Assembly: GCA_003020945.1 (NCBI GenBank)
Contig: PXRU01000002.1
Location: forward strand, 32,060-96,059
From: Halobacteriales archaeon QS_6_71_20
Lineage (GTDB): Archaea; Halobacteriota; Halobacteria; Halobacteriales; Haloferacaceae
Direction: 5' to 3'
DNA: 64,000 bases
Below, in pieces: positions 16,933 to 25,832 of the stretch. Below the pieces are notes generated by a model, which was given only the letters and a program-made list of their open reading frames with translations, was not told where the DNA came from and did no database searches. The translations under genes and the position numbers were made by a program. Numbering within the stretch: the stretch's first letter is position 1; each line of letters begins with the position of its first letter.

Positions 16933-19900
16933 GGCGACGGCTCCGTGTCGAGGCCGGCACGCGCCTCGATCTCTGCGACCATCTCCACGAGCTCCTGCTC
17001 GTCGGTCCGGTCGCCGTACGCCCGTCGCACGAGCCGCGGGAGGGCGTACGCGTACTCCCCCTCGCTGCGGTGGTCGACGAACCCCGCCCGCCTGAGCGTC
17101 CTGTTTCGCGCGTACGCGTAGCGGCGGTCGCCCGACCCGTCGGCCGCGAGGTGTGCCTCGACGGGCGTCGCGCGGCCCGCCTCCCGGTAGGCCGAGAGCA
17201 TCCGTCGTGTCACCGGCTCCAGCGACTCCACCGCCCGGACGAACCCCGCGACGACCGCCTCCCGGCGGCGGAGCTCGTCGCCGTCGAGGAACGCGGCGGC
17301 GTCGTCGGCGTCGGGGAAGCCCGTCCGCGACCGCGCGGCCGAGATGTCCACGCCGTCGGTCGCCGGAACCGCGCGCCGGACCCGGTCGTCGCCGGCCCCT
17401 CGCCCGCCCGTCGCGGGCTCGGCCGTCGCCGCGCCGTTCGTCTCGGTGGCGCCGTTCGTCTCCGGCGTTCCGGCCGCCTCGCCGGCCTCGGCGGCCCCGT
17501 CGTCGGCCGCGGAGCCGTTCGTCGCGGCCGCGACCGAGGCCGGCTCGGCCTCGGCGTCCGTCCCCGTCTCCCCGGGCTCGTCCGCCGCCCGGGTAACGTC
17601 CGCTGCGGTCGCGTGTTCCGTCGACCCCGTCGCGGCCGTCCCCTCCGTCGACCGACTTCCCGACTCCGCGGTCCCCGCCGACGCCGGCTCCTCGTAGTCG
17701 TGGCGCTCGGACTGGTCGTCGGGAGCGTCCCCGAGCGGGCCGGGGGCGTCGTCCTCGCGGCGTCGCGGCTCCGGCGCCGAGCCGTCGCGGTAGGAGGCGC
17801 CGGACTTCCGTAGCAGCGCCTGCGCGAAGGTGTCGGCCATCTCTGACATGTCGCGCGCCTCCTCCAGCTCCCGCTCCAGTTGGGTGATCCGCTGCCGCTT
17901 CTTGTCGAGCTCCTGGCGGAGGTCCGCCAGCTCCGACTCGGTGCGCTCGCGCTCCTCGGTGATCGACTCCAGCTCCGACACCAGGTCGCCGGAGACGGAT
18001 TTCAGGTCGGGGCGCTCGAAGTCGTCGAGGCCGGGCGTCGCGCCCGCGTCGAACGTCTCCTTGCGGTGGAACTGGACCCGGCGGATCGACTCCGCCCAGT
18101 CGGTCATCAGGAACGCCTCGCCGTCGTCCATGTCCTCGATGGCCTCGCCGTACTCGCTCCCCAGTATCTTGGAGACGACCTTCGTGTCGTTGTCCCAGGT
18201 GAGGCGGTGCCAGCAGAGCCAGTCGCACTGGGTGATGAAGTCCTTCTTCACGTCGGCGGGGCGCTGGGAGATGCCGACGATGCCGAGGCCGTGTTTCCGT
18301 CCGCGCTTGCCGATCTTGATCAGCGTCTTCCCCGTCTTGTCCATCCCGGCGCCCTCCGGGATGTACTCGTGACACTCCTCGACGAGCATCAGGAACGGCT
18401 TCTTCAGCTTCTTCTCCTTCGCGAACAGCTGTCGGGCCGTCTCCCGGATCAGCTCCGAGGCCTCGTCCTCGTCGAGGTACCCCGACACGTCGAGGATGAT
18501 CGGGACGTTCTGCTCCAGCGCGAGCGAGGCGATCTTCCCCGCGTGCTCGGCGGAGACCTGGATGTCGCACTCCCCGTCGGCGCCGACGTGGAGGATCTCG
18601 AACTCCTCCTTCAGCCCGTAGTACTCGCCGTCGCTGTCGACGATCAGGACCGGAAAGCTGTTCGCCAGCAGCTTCTCGATGACGACCGAGGCGGTGTTCG
18701 AGTTGTGGACGAACACGCCGTTCGCCACGAAGTTGTCGTTGAACGCCACGTCGAGGTCGTACACCGACCGCTCCTCGTCGAGCGGCTCGACCGACGCGAC
18801 CCGCTTCCAGTGAATGTCCGAAGATCCGAACGCCCGCGCGCGACCGTGGATGTCGAGTTCGTCGACGAGTCGATTGTAGGTCGCTCTGGATGCCGTCTGT
18901 CGCCGCGTGAGGTTGTGGACCGATGCGCCGTCGACTCGCCGGTCGCTGTCCCGTTTCGTCCACTCCGCGCTCCGGGCGGCGGCGTTGAGCACCGGCCCGA
19001 AGTTCGGGATCATGTCCTTGGAGTCGTATCGTGTGGTGCCGTCGCGCTCCGAGACCAGATCGGTCAGCCGCTCGGCTTTCGAGTCGACGCTCAGGTCGAC
19101 CACCTCGGCGAATCGCTCCAGACAGAACGCATCGACCGTGATGCGTCGATACCGTCGGCGCTCGCCGTCGTACAACGTGAACTTCTCTCGAACCGTCGAG
19201 GAGACGCCGAACTGGCGGAGCAGCTCCTGCAGCCCGTCGACGAGCTCGTCCGACTTCGACATCGCGGCGGCGGTCGTCTCTCCGACCGTTCCGTCGCCGT
19301 CGACGTAGCCGGAAACGACTCCGGCCCGGAATCCCGCGGGCGTATCGAACACCCACCCGGGGATCGTTTTCGCGGCCGAACCGCGTCCGAACTCGGATTC
19401 GAGAAACCGTGCGTACGGCTGAAACCCCTTGTTGCACGTTCGGTCGTAGACGTTGTAGCCGCGCGACCCGAGGAACTCCCGAACCCCGTCGTCGACGTTG
19501 GAGATCTGGAGTGTCAACTGCGAGTCGAACGATCCCTCGGCGAGATACAGACCGACCTCCTTCCCGGCGTCGAAGTCCAGTTCGAGCGTTCTCGACTCCG
19601 TGCGCGGACCACTGTGAACGACACCGCCGTCGACGATGACGTTGTTCGCGTCCCCGAGATACTCCGCCAGGTCGATCTCGGTGACCGACTCGGCACTCGG
19701 GAGCGTCCGCGACAGCGGCATCCACGTCCCCTCCTCGACCTCGCTCCCCTCGACGGCGGTGATCTCGAGCCCGTCGGCGGTGAGGAAGCTGTGGTCCTCG
19801 GTTCCGACGATCTCGGTTCCGTCCTCCAGTGTTATCCTGACGAGTCTGTCGTCGGTGTGCTTGATCGTCGCCTGGACCTCGCGGAACTCCTGTTCGTAGG

Positions 19901-20144
19901 TGTGTTTGTTCAGCGAGAGGACTTCATCGCCCTTCGAAACCGCTTCGATCGGTTTTCTCCCGTCGGAGGTGTGGACCGGGGTGCCTTCGAGCACGCTCTT
20001 TCCGCCGCCCGATTTCCCGGTGATGAACCCGCGCCCGGTGAGGATCTCGACGACGGGGAGGGAGACGGACGTGCCGGCCGCCAGCTCCGACTCCCCGCCG
20101 GGTCCGTCGCTCACGTCCGCGACGGTGATCGTCTCGTCGCTCAT
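16929..20144 (-). CDS. herA: HerA-type DNA translocase/helicase with in-frame intein
   Basis: extein FITGKSGGGK|SNTASVVIEKLLAN, VLIVDSDGEYYGL, KPFLMLVEECHEYIPEG, KHGLGIVGISQRPADV; intein interrupts Walker A. Confidence 0.93.
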   Translation of the reverse strand: MSDETITVADVSDGPGGESELAAGTSVSLPVVEILTGRGFITGKSGGGKSVLEGTPVHTSDGRKPIEAVSKGDEVLSLNKHTYEQEFREVQATIKHTDDRLVRITLEDGTEIVGTEDHSFLTADGLEITAVEGSEVEEGTWMPLSRTLPSAESVTEIDLAEYLGDANNVIVDGGVVHSGPRTESRTLELDFDAGKEVGLYLAEGSFDSQLTLQISNVDDGVREFLGSRGYNVYDRTCNKGFQPYARFLESEFGRGSAAKTIPGWVFDTPAGFRAGVVSGYVDGDGTVGETTAAAMSKSDELVDGLQELLRQFGVSSTVREKFTLYDGERRRYRRITVDAFCLERFAEVVDLSVDSKAERLTDLVSERDGTTRYDSKDMIPNFGPVLNAAARSAEWTKRDSDRRVDGASVHNLTRRQTASRATYNRLVDELDIHGRARAFGSSDIHWKRVASVEPLDEERSVYDLDVAFNDNFVANGVFVHNSNTASVVIEKLLANSFPVLIVDSDGEYYGLKEEFEILHVGADGECDIQVSAEHAGKIASLALEQNVPIILDVSGYLDEDEASELIRETARQLFAKEKKLKKPFLMLVEECHEYIPEGAGMDKTGKTLIKIGKRGRKHGLGIVGISQRPADVKKDFITQCDWLCWHRLTWDNDTKVVSKILGSEYGEAIEDMDDGEAFLMTDWAESIRRVQFHRKETFDAGATPGLDDFERPDLKSVSGDLVSELESITEERERTESELADLRQELDKKRQRITQLERELEEARDMSEMADTFAQALLRKSGASYRDGSAPEPRRREDDAPGPLGDAPDDQSERHDYEEPASAGTAESGSRSTEGTAATGSTEHATAADVTRAADEPGETGTDAEAEPASVAAATNGSAADDGAAEAGEAAGTPETNGATETNGAATAEPATGGRGAGDDRVRRAVPATDGVDISAARSRTGFPDADDAAAFLDGDELRRREAVVAGFVRAVESLEPVTRRMLSAYREAGRATPVEAHLAADGSGDRRYAYARNRTLRRAGFVDHRSEGEYAYALPRLVRRAYGDRTDEQELVEMVAEIEARAGLDTEPSP
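18702..19997 (-). mobile_element. intein (432 aa) with DOD/LAGLIDADG-type homing endonuclease
   Basis: begins SVLEGTPVHTSDGRKPIEAVSKGDEVLSL, block motifs GTEDHSFLT, VGLYLAEGSFD, VVSGYVDGDGTV, ends FNDNFVANGVFVHN|S. Confidence 0.95.
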
Positions 20145-20344
20145 TGTCGACCACTGGCCGCCGTCCGGGCTTAAGTCCAGCCGTCACGTCTGACACGCGT
20201 CCGACGACGCTGGTTCCGTCGGTTACGGGGCCGTCGCGTCCCCGTCACACGCCCGGGGTGAACTCGGGTGCCGTGCCGGCGATCGCCTGCCCGTGGACAC
20301 GAGTCCGGAACTCCACACGGCCGGAGCGCGCCGGCCGTAGCCCG

Positions 20345-20746
20345 TCAGGACGCCGCCCGGACCGCCTCGACGGCGTCGTGCCACTTCCGGGCCACCTCGT
20401 CGGCGCGCTCCGTCTTGTCCTCGATGTCCTGCTGGTCGCGGAGCCAGTAGAGGTCCGTGTAGAAGGCGACGATCGCCTCCACCTCGCGGTCGGTGAGGTG
20501 GCCGATCCGGTCGGCGTTGTTCTCGTACACCTGCGGCGGCTCCACGCTCGCGGCCAGCGCCTCGTAGCTCCCCGCCTCCGTCAGCTCGGCGACGTACGAC
20601 AGCGCCTCCAGCTCGGTCCGGAACGCGAGCCTGAGGTGGTCCGTCTCCGCGCGCCGCCGGCGGCGGAACACGAAGTAGGAGCCGGCTGCCGTCGCCACCG
20701 CGCCGACGAGGCTCCCGAGCACGAGCCCGGTCACGACCTCCACCAT
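20345..20746 (-). CDS. hypothetical protein with N-terminal transmembrane helix
   Basis: MVEVVTGLVLGSLVGAVATAAGSYFVFRRRRR... Confidence 0.75.
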   Translation of the reverse strand: MVEVVTGLVLGSLVGAVATAAGSYFVFRRRRRAETDHLRLAFRTELEALSYVAELTEAGSYEALAASVEPPQVYENNADRIGHLTDREVEAIVAFYTDLYWLRDQQDIEDKTERADEVARKWHDAVEAVRAAS

Positions 20747-20814
20747 GGACGGGGAGTCGCCGGCGCGCCGGAAAGTCGTCGTGGCCGTTCGTGGGCCGGC
20801 GGGGCCCGGGCCGC

Positions 20815-22088
20815 TTACGCGAAGTCGTCGAGGTCGACCTGGCCGTCGCGTCGCCGCTCGGGGCGCTCCCGCTCCCGCTCGCGTCCGTCCTCGTCGGCCC
20901 ACTCGTCGAGCGTCGCCGCGCCGTCGGCGGACCTGTGGACGACGCCGTCCGCGTCGCCGCCGTGCACCCCGGCGGTCCCCCTTGCCTCTCTTTCCGCCCC
21001 CTCGTAGCCGCCCAGCGTCGACTGCTCGGCGGCGGCGAAGGAGAGCTTCGAGACGCGGACGCCCAGCTTCCGGACGGGTTCGCCCTCGAACTCCCGCAGG
21101 AGGTCGAGCGCGACCTCCTCGACCAGCTCCGGGTCGTCGACCGGGCCGGACAGCGAGTCGGCCCGCGTGTTCACGTCGAACGGCGGACACACCACCTTCA
21201 CGCCGATGGTGCGGTACAGCGCCTCCCGGGAGCGCGCGCGTTCGGCCACGTCCGCCGCCAGCGCACGGGCCTTCTCGCGTTTGGCCTCCTCGTCGTCGGT
21301 CGCGTCCGCGAACGCCGACTCCCGCGACAGCGACTTCGGCCGGCCGGTGGGCGTCACCTCGCGGTCGTCGCGGCCGTTCGCCCGGTCGTGGAACTCCCGC
21401 CCCCGGGAACCGAACCGCGCTTCGAGCGCCGCCGGGTCGGCCGCCGCGAGGTCGCCGGCCGTCTCGATCCCCATCTCCGCGAGGTCGCCGGCGGTCACCG
21501 GGCCGACGCCGTGGATGGCCGAGACGGGCAGCGGCGCGAGGAAGTCGGCGACCTCGCCGGGGGGGACGACCGTCAGCCCGTCGGGCTTGTCGTGGTCGGA
21601 GGCGACCTTCGCGGTCGCCATGTTCGGCGCGACGCCGACGCTGGCGGGCACGCCCGCCTCGCGCTCGATGCGCTGGCGGACGTGTCTGGCGGACCCCTCC
21701 GCCAGCGTCCGGCCGCCCGTCCCGCCGTCGGGTTCGGCCGTCTCCGTGTCGCCGTCGGTCGCCCCGCCGTCGACGGTCGCCCACGACGTCACCCCGGTCA
21801 CGTCGAGGTACGCCTCGTCTCGGCGTCCGCCATCCGCGGGAGTCGTTCCAGCGCCTGCGAGATGGGCTGGGCCGACTCGACGCCGTACTCGCGGGCCTCG
21901 TAGCTGGCCGTCGCCACCGCGCCGACCGTCTTCCCGGGCTCGTACCCCATCCCCACGACGACCGGCTCGCCCGCCAGTTCGGGCTCCTTCAGGCGCTCAC
22001 AGGAGGCGTAGAAGCAGTCCATGTCGACGTGGAGCACGACGCGCTCCCCGGGCCCGCTCGTCGGCGCACCGGGCAGCGTCTCCTCCAT
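20815..22088 (-). pseudogene. dinB: DNA polymerase IV (Y-family), internal deletion plus frameshift
   Basis: ORF1 [32 protein letters not shown] then frame change to [37 protein letters not shown]. Confidence 0.85.
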
Positions 22089-22181
22089 GCTCCCCCCTGG
22101 GCGGCCGGCCGTCGAAAACCTTCGCCCCGCGCGGTGGAACTGAAGCGGCGCGGTCCTCCGCCCGGCCTCCGGCGGGATCGA

Positions 22182-22200
22182 CGCGGGGATCGAACCCGCG
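22182..22200 (-). other. tRNA T-arm-like sequence CGCGGGTTCGATCCCCGCG (no complete tRNA found)
   Basis: GCGGG-TTCGATC-CCCGC on minus strand; no D-arm or anticodon arm upstream. Confidence 0.4.
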
Positions 22201-22241
22201 CGGTCCCGGTCCGACCCCGGCCGACTCGTCGCCGCGGCCGG

Positions 22242-22670
22242 CTACTTGAGCCGCTCCTGCAGGACCGAGGGGTGAGCGGCGGTGACGCCGTCGACGCCGC
22301 CGATCGCCTCGGAGATCACGTCGCCGAGCTCGTCGCCGTCGGTGGCGCGCACCTCGGCCATGAACATGTGGTCGCCGGAGGAGCTGTACAGCGACTCGAT
22401 GGCGTCGAGTTCCTTCAGCTCCCGCGTCGCCTCCACGTAGCGCTCGCTGTCGACGTCGATGCCCACGAGCGCGATCGTCTTGCCCGAGAGCTTCTTCGGG
22501 TCGACCTCCGCGGAGTAGCCGACGATGACGCCGTCGTCCTCCAGTCGGTTGATGTACTTGCGAACCGTCGGCTTGGAGACGCCGGCCCGGTCGGCGATCT
22601 CCGCGTAGGAGGCCTGTGCATCCTCCTCCAGCGCCTCGAGGATGCGGTCGGCCGTAGAGGACGTGCTCAT
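22242..22670 (-). CDS. Lrp/AsnC family transcriptional regulator
   Basis: ILEALEEDAQASYAEIADRAGVSKPTVRKYINRLEDDGVI. Confidence 0.94.
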   Translation of the reverse strand: MSTSSTADRILEALEEDAQASYAEIADRAGVSKPTVRKYINRLEDDGVIVGYSAEVDPKKLSGKTIALVGIDVDSERYVEATRELKELDAIESLYSSSGDHMFMAEVRATDGDELGDVISEAIGGVDGVTAAHPSVLQERLK

Positions 22671-22794
22671 TGGGACGGTGTTTCGTGCGCGCGAAAAAAT
22701 ACCTTCCGAAGGAGAAAACGGGTTTGTGGTTCGGGAGGGGCCGTCGTCCGAACGCCGGCCCCCCGCCCCGAGGGCGGGTCGCCCGCCTACCGGC

Positions 22795-23733
22795 TCACTT
22801 GTGCTTGTCGATGAAGCGGTCGTGGGAGCGCTCCCACTCGTAGTCGTCGTCGAAGTACCGCTGTGCCAGCGGCTCCTCGGGCATCTCGCCGATCCGGCGC
22901 TTCTCCTCGCCGTACGAGGGGCGGTCGTCGTCGCGGTAGTAGACGCCGGTGAGCACCTCGCCCTCGTACAGTTTGTCCTCCGTCTCGCGCATCAGCCGCT
23001 GGGCCTCCGCGCGGTCGGTCGGGTCGAAGTCGTAGTCGTCCGAGTCGTTGATGTCCGTGTACGGGACGTACTGCTTGGCGTCCTTGTTCCACGTCGGACA
23101 CTGCGTCAGGAAGTCGATGTGGGCGAACCCGTCGTGTTCCATCGCCTCCTTCAGGACGCGCTGGGCCTGGTTCGGGTTCACCGCCGCCGTCCGGGCGACG
23201 AACGACGCGCCCGACGTGAGCGACAGCGACAGCGGACGGATCGGCGTCTTCGCCGAGCCGTGGGGCTGGGTCTTCGACTTGTGCCCCTTCGGGCTGGTCG
23301 GGGAGGTCTGCCCCTTCGTCAGCCCGAAGATCTCGTTGTTGAACACGATATACGTCATGTCGTGGTTCTCCCGGGCGGTGTGCATGAAGTGGTTCCCGCC
23401 GATGCCGTAGCCGTCGCCGTCGCCGCCGGCGGCGACCACCTCGACGCCGGGGTTGGCGAGCTTCGCGGCCCGGGCGACCGGGAGCGCGCGGCCGTGGATC
23501 GTGTGGAAGCCGTAGCTGTCGAGGTAGCTGTTGAGCTTCCCCGAACAGCCGATCCCCGTGACCAGCAGCGACTCCTCGGGGGAGCGCCCGACCTCGGGCA
23601 GCGCCCCCTTCAACGCCTTGAGGACGCCGAAGTCGCCACAGCCCGGACACCACGTCGGCTGCGGCTCGACCTCCGGGGTGTACTCGTCGCGGTCGATCTC
23701 CCGTTCCTCGCCGATCGCAGTGAATGCGCTCAT
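22795..23733 (-). CDS. korB: 2-oxoacid:ferredoxin oxidoreductase beta subunit
   Basis: TWCPGCGDFGVLKALK, GIGCSGKLNSY, GGDGDGYGIGGNH. Confidence 0.94.
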   Translation of the reverse strand: MSAFTAIGEEREIDRDEYTPEVEPQPTWCPGCGDFGVLKALKGALPEVGRSPEESLLVTGIGCSGKLNSYLDSYGFHTIHGRALPVARAAKLANPGVEVVAAGGDGDGYGIGGNHFMHTARENHDMTYIVFNNEIFGLTKGQTSPTSPKGHKSKTQPHGSAKTPIRPLSLSLTSGASFVARTAAVNPNQAQRVLKEAMEHDGFAHIDFLTQCPTWNKDAKQYVPYTDINDSDDYDFDPTDRAEAQRLMRETEDKLYEGEVLTGVYYRDDDRPSYGEEKRRIGEMPEEPLAQRYFDDDYEWERSHDRFIDKHK

Positions 23734-23735
23734 TG

Positions 23736-25628
23736 TTAGTCACCTGCCGCGGGGACGAACTTCGTCTCGTGGCCGGGGAGATCCCCCTCCTCGACGATGC
23801 TCGTCGTGAACCCCTCGACGATCTCCGCCGGCTCGAAGGGGTTGCCGTTGTACTTCAGCAGCGAGGAGAGCATCTCCCCGTGCGTGCCGAGCTCCTTCTG
23901 GGTGAGGCCGCGGAACTGTGCGGACGCGTTCATCTCGACGACGAGCGCCTCGTCGACGGAGTCGAGGAAGTCGGTCACCGCCTCGACCGGGTACGGCGCC
24001 AGTTCGGCGACGGTCAGCGCCTTCACCGAGTGACCGTTCCCGTTCAGTCGGTCGACGGCCTCCTCGACGGTCCCCTGCTGGGAGCCGAAGGTGAGGACGC
24101 CGTACTCCGCCTCCTCGGGGCCGTGCTCGACGAGCAGGCCGTCCCCGTCGAGGTCGGCGCGGATGGCGTCGAGCTTCCGCTGTCGACGGTCCATCTGCGC
24201 GACCCGGTTGTCGGGGTCCTCGCTGATGTGACCGACCGGACTGTGCTCGTTCCCGGTCGCCAGGTAGCGGCCGCCCTTCTGGCCGGGCACCGAGCGGGGC
24301 GAGACGCCGCCCTCGCCCTCGTGTTGGAAGCGGTGGAACTTCCCGTCGTCCGTGTGCGGCTGCTCGGCCAGTTCGTCCTCGGTGAGCGTCCGGCCGATGT
24401 CCGGGTTGGGCTCGCGGTCGAAGTGCGAGGCCGGGACGTTGGTGAGCTCGCCCGAGAGCTTCTGGTCGTACAGGATCATCGTCGGGATCTGGTACTCGTA
24501 CGCGAGCTGGAACGCCCGCCGGGAGGCGTCGTACGCCTCCGCGACGGTGCCCGGCGCGAGCACGACCCGCTGGGAGTCGCCCTGCGACGTGTAGAGGACG
24601 TGCTCTAAGTCCGCCTGCTCCGGCTTGGTCGGCATCCCGGTCGACGGGCCGGCGCGCATCGCCTCGATGAGCACCAGCGGCGTCTCCGTCATCTCCGCGA
24701 GCCCGAGCGGCTCGCCCATCAGGGCGAACCCGCCGCCGGAGGAGCCCGACATCGCCTTCACGCCCATGTGGGAGGCACCGATGGCGAGCGCGGCCGCCGC
24801 GATCTCGTCCTCGACCTGCTCGGAGATCCCCCCCAGTTCGGGCAGGTTCTGACTCATGATCGTGAACACCTCCGTCCACGGCGTCATGGGGTAGCCGGCG
24901 ATGAACCGACAGCCCTCGTCGATGGCGCCGTAGGCGATGGCGTCCGAGCCGGACATCAGTACCTGCTCCTCGTCGTGTTCGCCCGTCGGGACGGAGACGT
25001 CCGGCGCGTCGACGTCGTACTCCTCGCGGACGAGGTCGTACGCCGTCTCCATGATCTCGACGTTCGGTTCGAGGATCTTCTCGGGCATCGTGTCCCGCAT
25101 CAGCTCCTCGATCGCGTCGAGCGGGATGCCGGTGATCGCGCAGGTGACGCCGACGCCGGCGGTGTTGCGCATGACTTCCCGACCCTGCTCGCGCGCGAGC
25201 GAGCGCAGGTCGACATCGTACACGTGCCAGTCGTTCTCGTCGACGCGCTCGTCGAAGTTCGGAACCTCCGACGGGTCGAGCAGCCCGGAGTCGTAGACGA
25301 TGACCCCGCCCTCGCGGAGCTCGTCGAGGTTCTCCGCGAGCGGCTTGGCCTCCTCGTTGCCGTAGTAGGCCTCCTCCTGCGGGTTGCGAGCGAAGGAGTC
25401 GCCAAGCGCCAGCAGGAAGTTGTAGCCGTCGCCGCGGGACTTCACCGGGTCGGCCCCGGCGCGTACCTCGACGTACGTGTGGCCGCCCCGGATCCGGGAC
25501 GGGTAGTGGCGATGCGTGAAGACGTGGAGCCCCGACCGCATCAGGGCCTTGGCGAAGTTCTGGCTGGTTGAGGCGATCCCGTCCCCGGACCCGCCGGCGA
25601 TCCGCCAGATGAGTTCGTCCTGTGACAT
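23736..25628 (-). CDS. korA: 2-oxoacid:ferredoxin oxidoreductase alpha subunit
   Basis: WRIAGGSGDGIASTSQNFAKA, FIAGYPMTPWTE, MSGSSGGGFALM, GPSTGMPTK. Confidence 0.94.
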   Translation of the reverse strand: MSQDELIWRIAGGSGDGIASTSQNFAKALMRSGLHVFTHRHYPSRIRGGHTYVEVRAGADPVKSRGDGYNFLLALGDSFARNPQEEAYYGNEEAKPLAENLDELREGGVIVYDSGLLDPSEVPNFDERVDENDWHVYDVDLRSLAREQGREVMRNTAGVGVTCAITGIPLDAIEELMRDTMPEKILEPNVEIMETAYDLVREEYDVDAPDVSVPTGEHDEEQVLMSGSDAIAYGAIDEGCRFIAGYPMTPWTEVFTIMSQNLPELGGISEQVEDEIAAAALAIGASHMGVKAMSGSSGGGFALMGEPLGLAEMTETPLVLIEAMRAGPSTGMPTKPEQADLEHVLYTSQGDSQRVVLAPGTVAEAYDASRRAFQLAYEYQIPTMILYDQKLSGELTNVPASHFDREPNPDIGRTLTEDELAEQPHTDDGKFHRFQHEGEGGVSPRSVPGQKGGRYLATGNEHSPVGHISEDPDNRVAQMDRRQRKLDAIRADLDGDGLLVEHGPEEAEYGVLTFGSQQGTVEEAVDRLNGNGHSVKALTVAELAPYPVEAVTDFLDSVDEALVVEMNASAQFRGLTQKELGTHGEMLSSLLKYNGNPFEPAEIVEGFTTSIVEEGDLPGHETKFVPAAGD

Positions 25629-25798
25629 AGTAGTGATCGGCCCTCGGGTGGGCGGTAGTCGAGATTGAGTTGCCCAGCAGAAATGCCTTGCTATGGTTTC
25701 GCACAGGGATGATCGTGAGGGTTCGGTCGCTGTCGCCGACTCTCCGACCGCCGGACGGGATGAGCACCTTCGAAATAATTGCGATACGGTTCGCGTAA

Positions 25799-25808
25799 TT
25801 TTATATAC
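25799..25808 (+). promoter_or_regulatory. TATA box of the PKD gene
   Basis: ttttatatac about 25-30 nt upstream of ATG 25833, spacing typical of leaderless haloarchaeal transcripts. Confidence 0.6.
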
Positions 25809-25832
25809 GGTTCCGGTTCAACATGCCGCGAC

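Noticed and set aside
17880-20174. 764-aa plus-strand ORF over herA
   Set aside because: Shadow ORF, no motifs
22150-22260. Possible complete tRNA gene
   Set aside because: Only a T-arm is present; no D-arm, anticodon arm or matching acceptor strand, and lrp coding sequence lies where the 5' half should be
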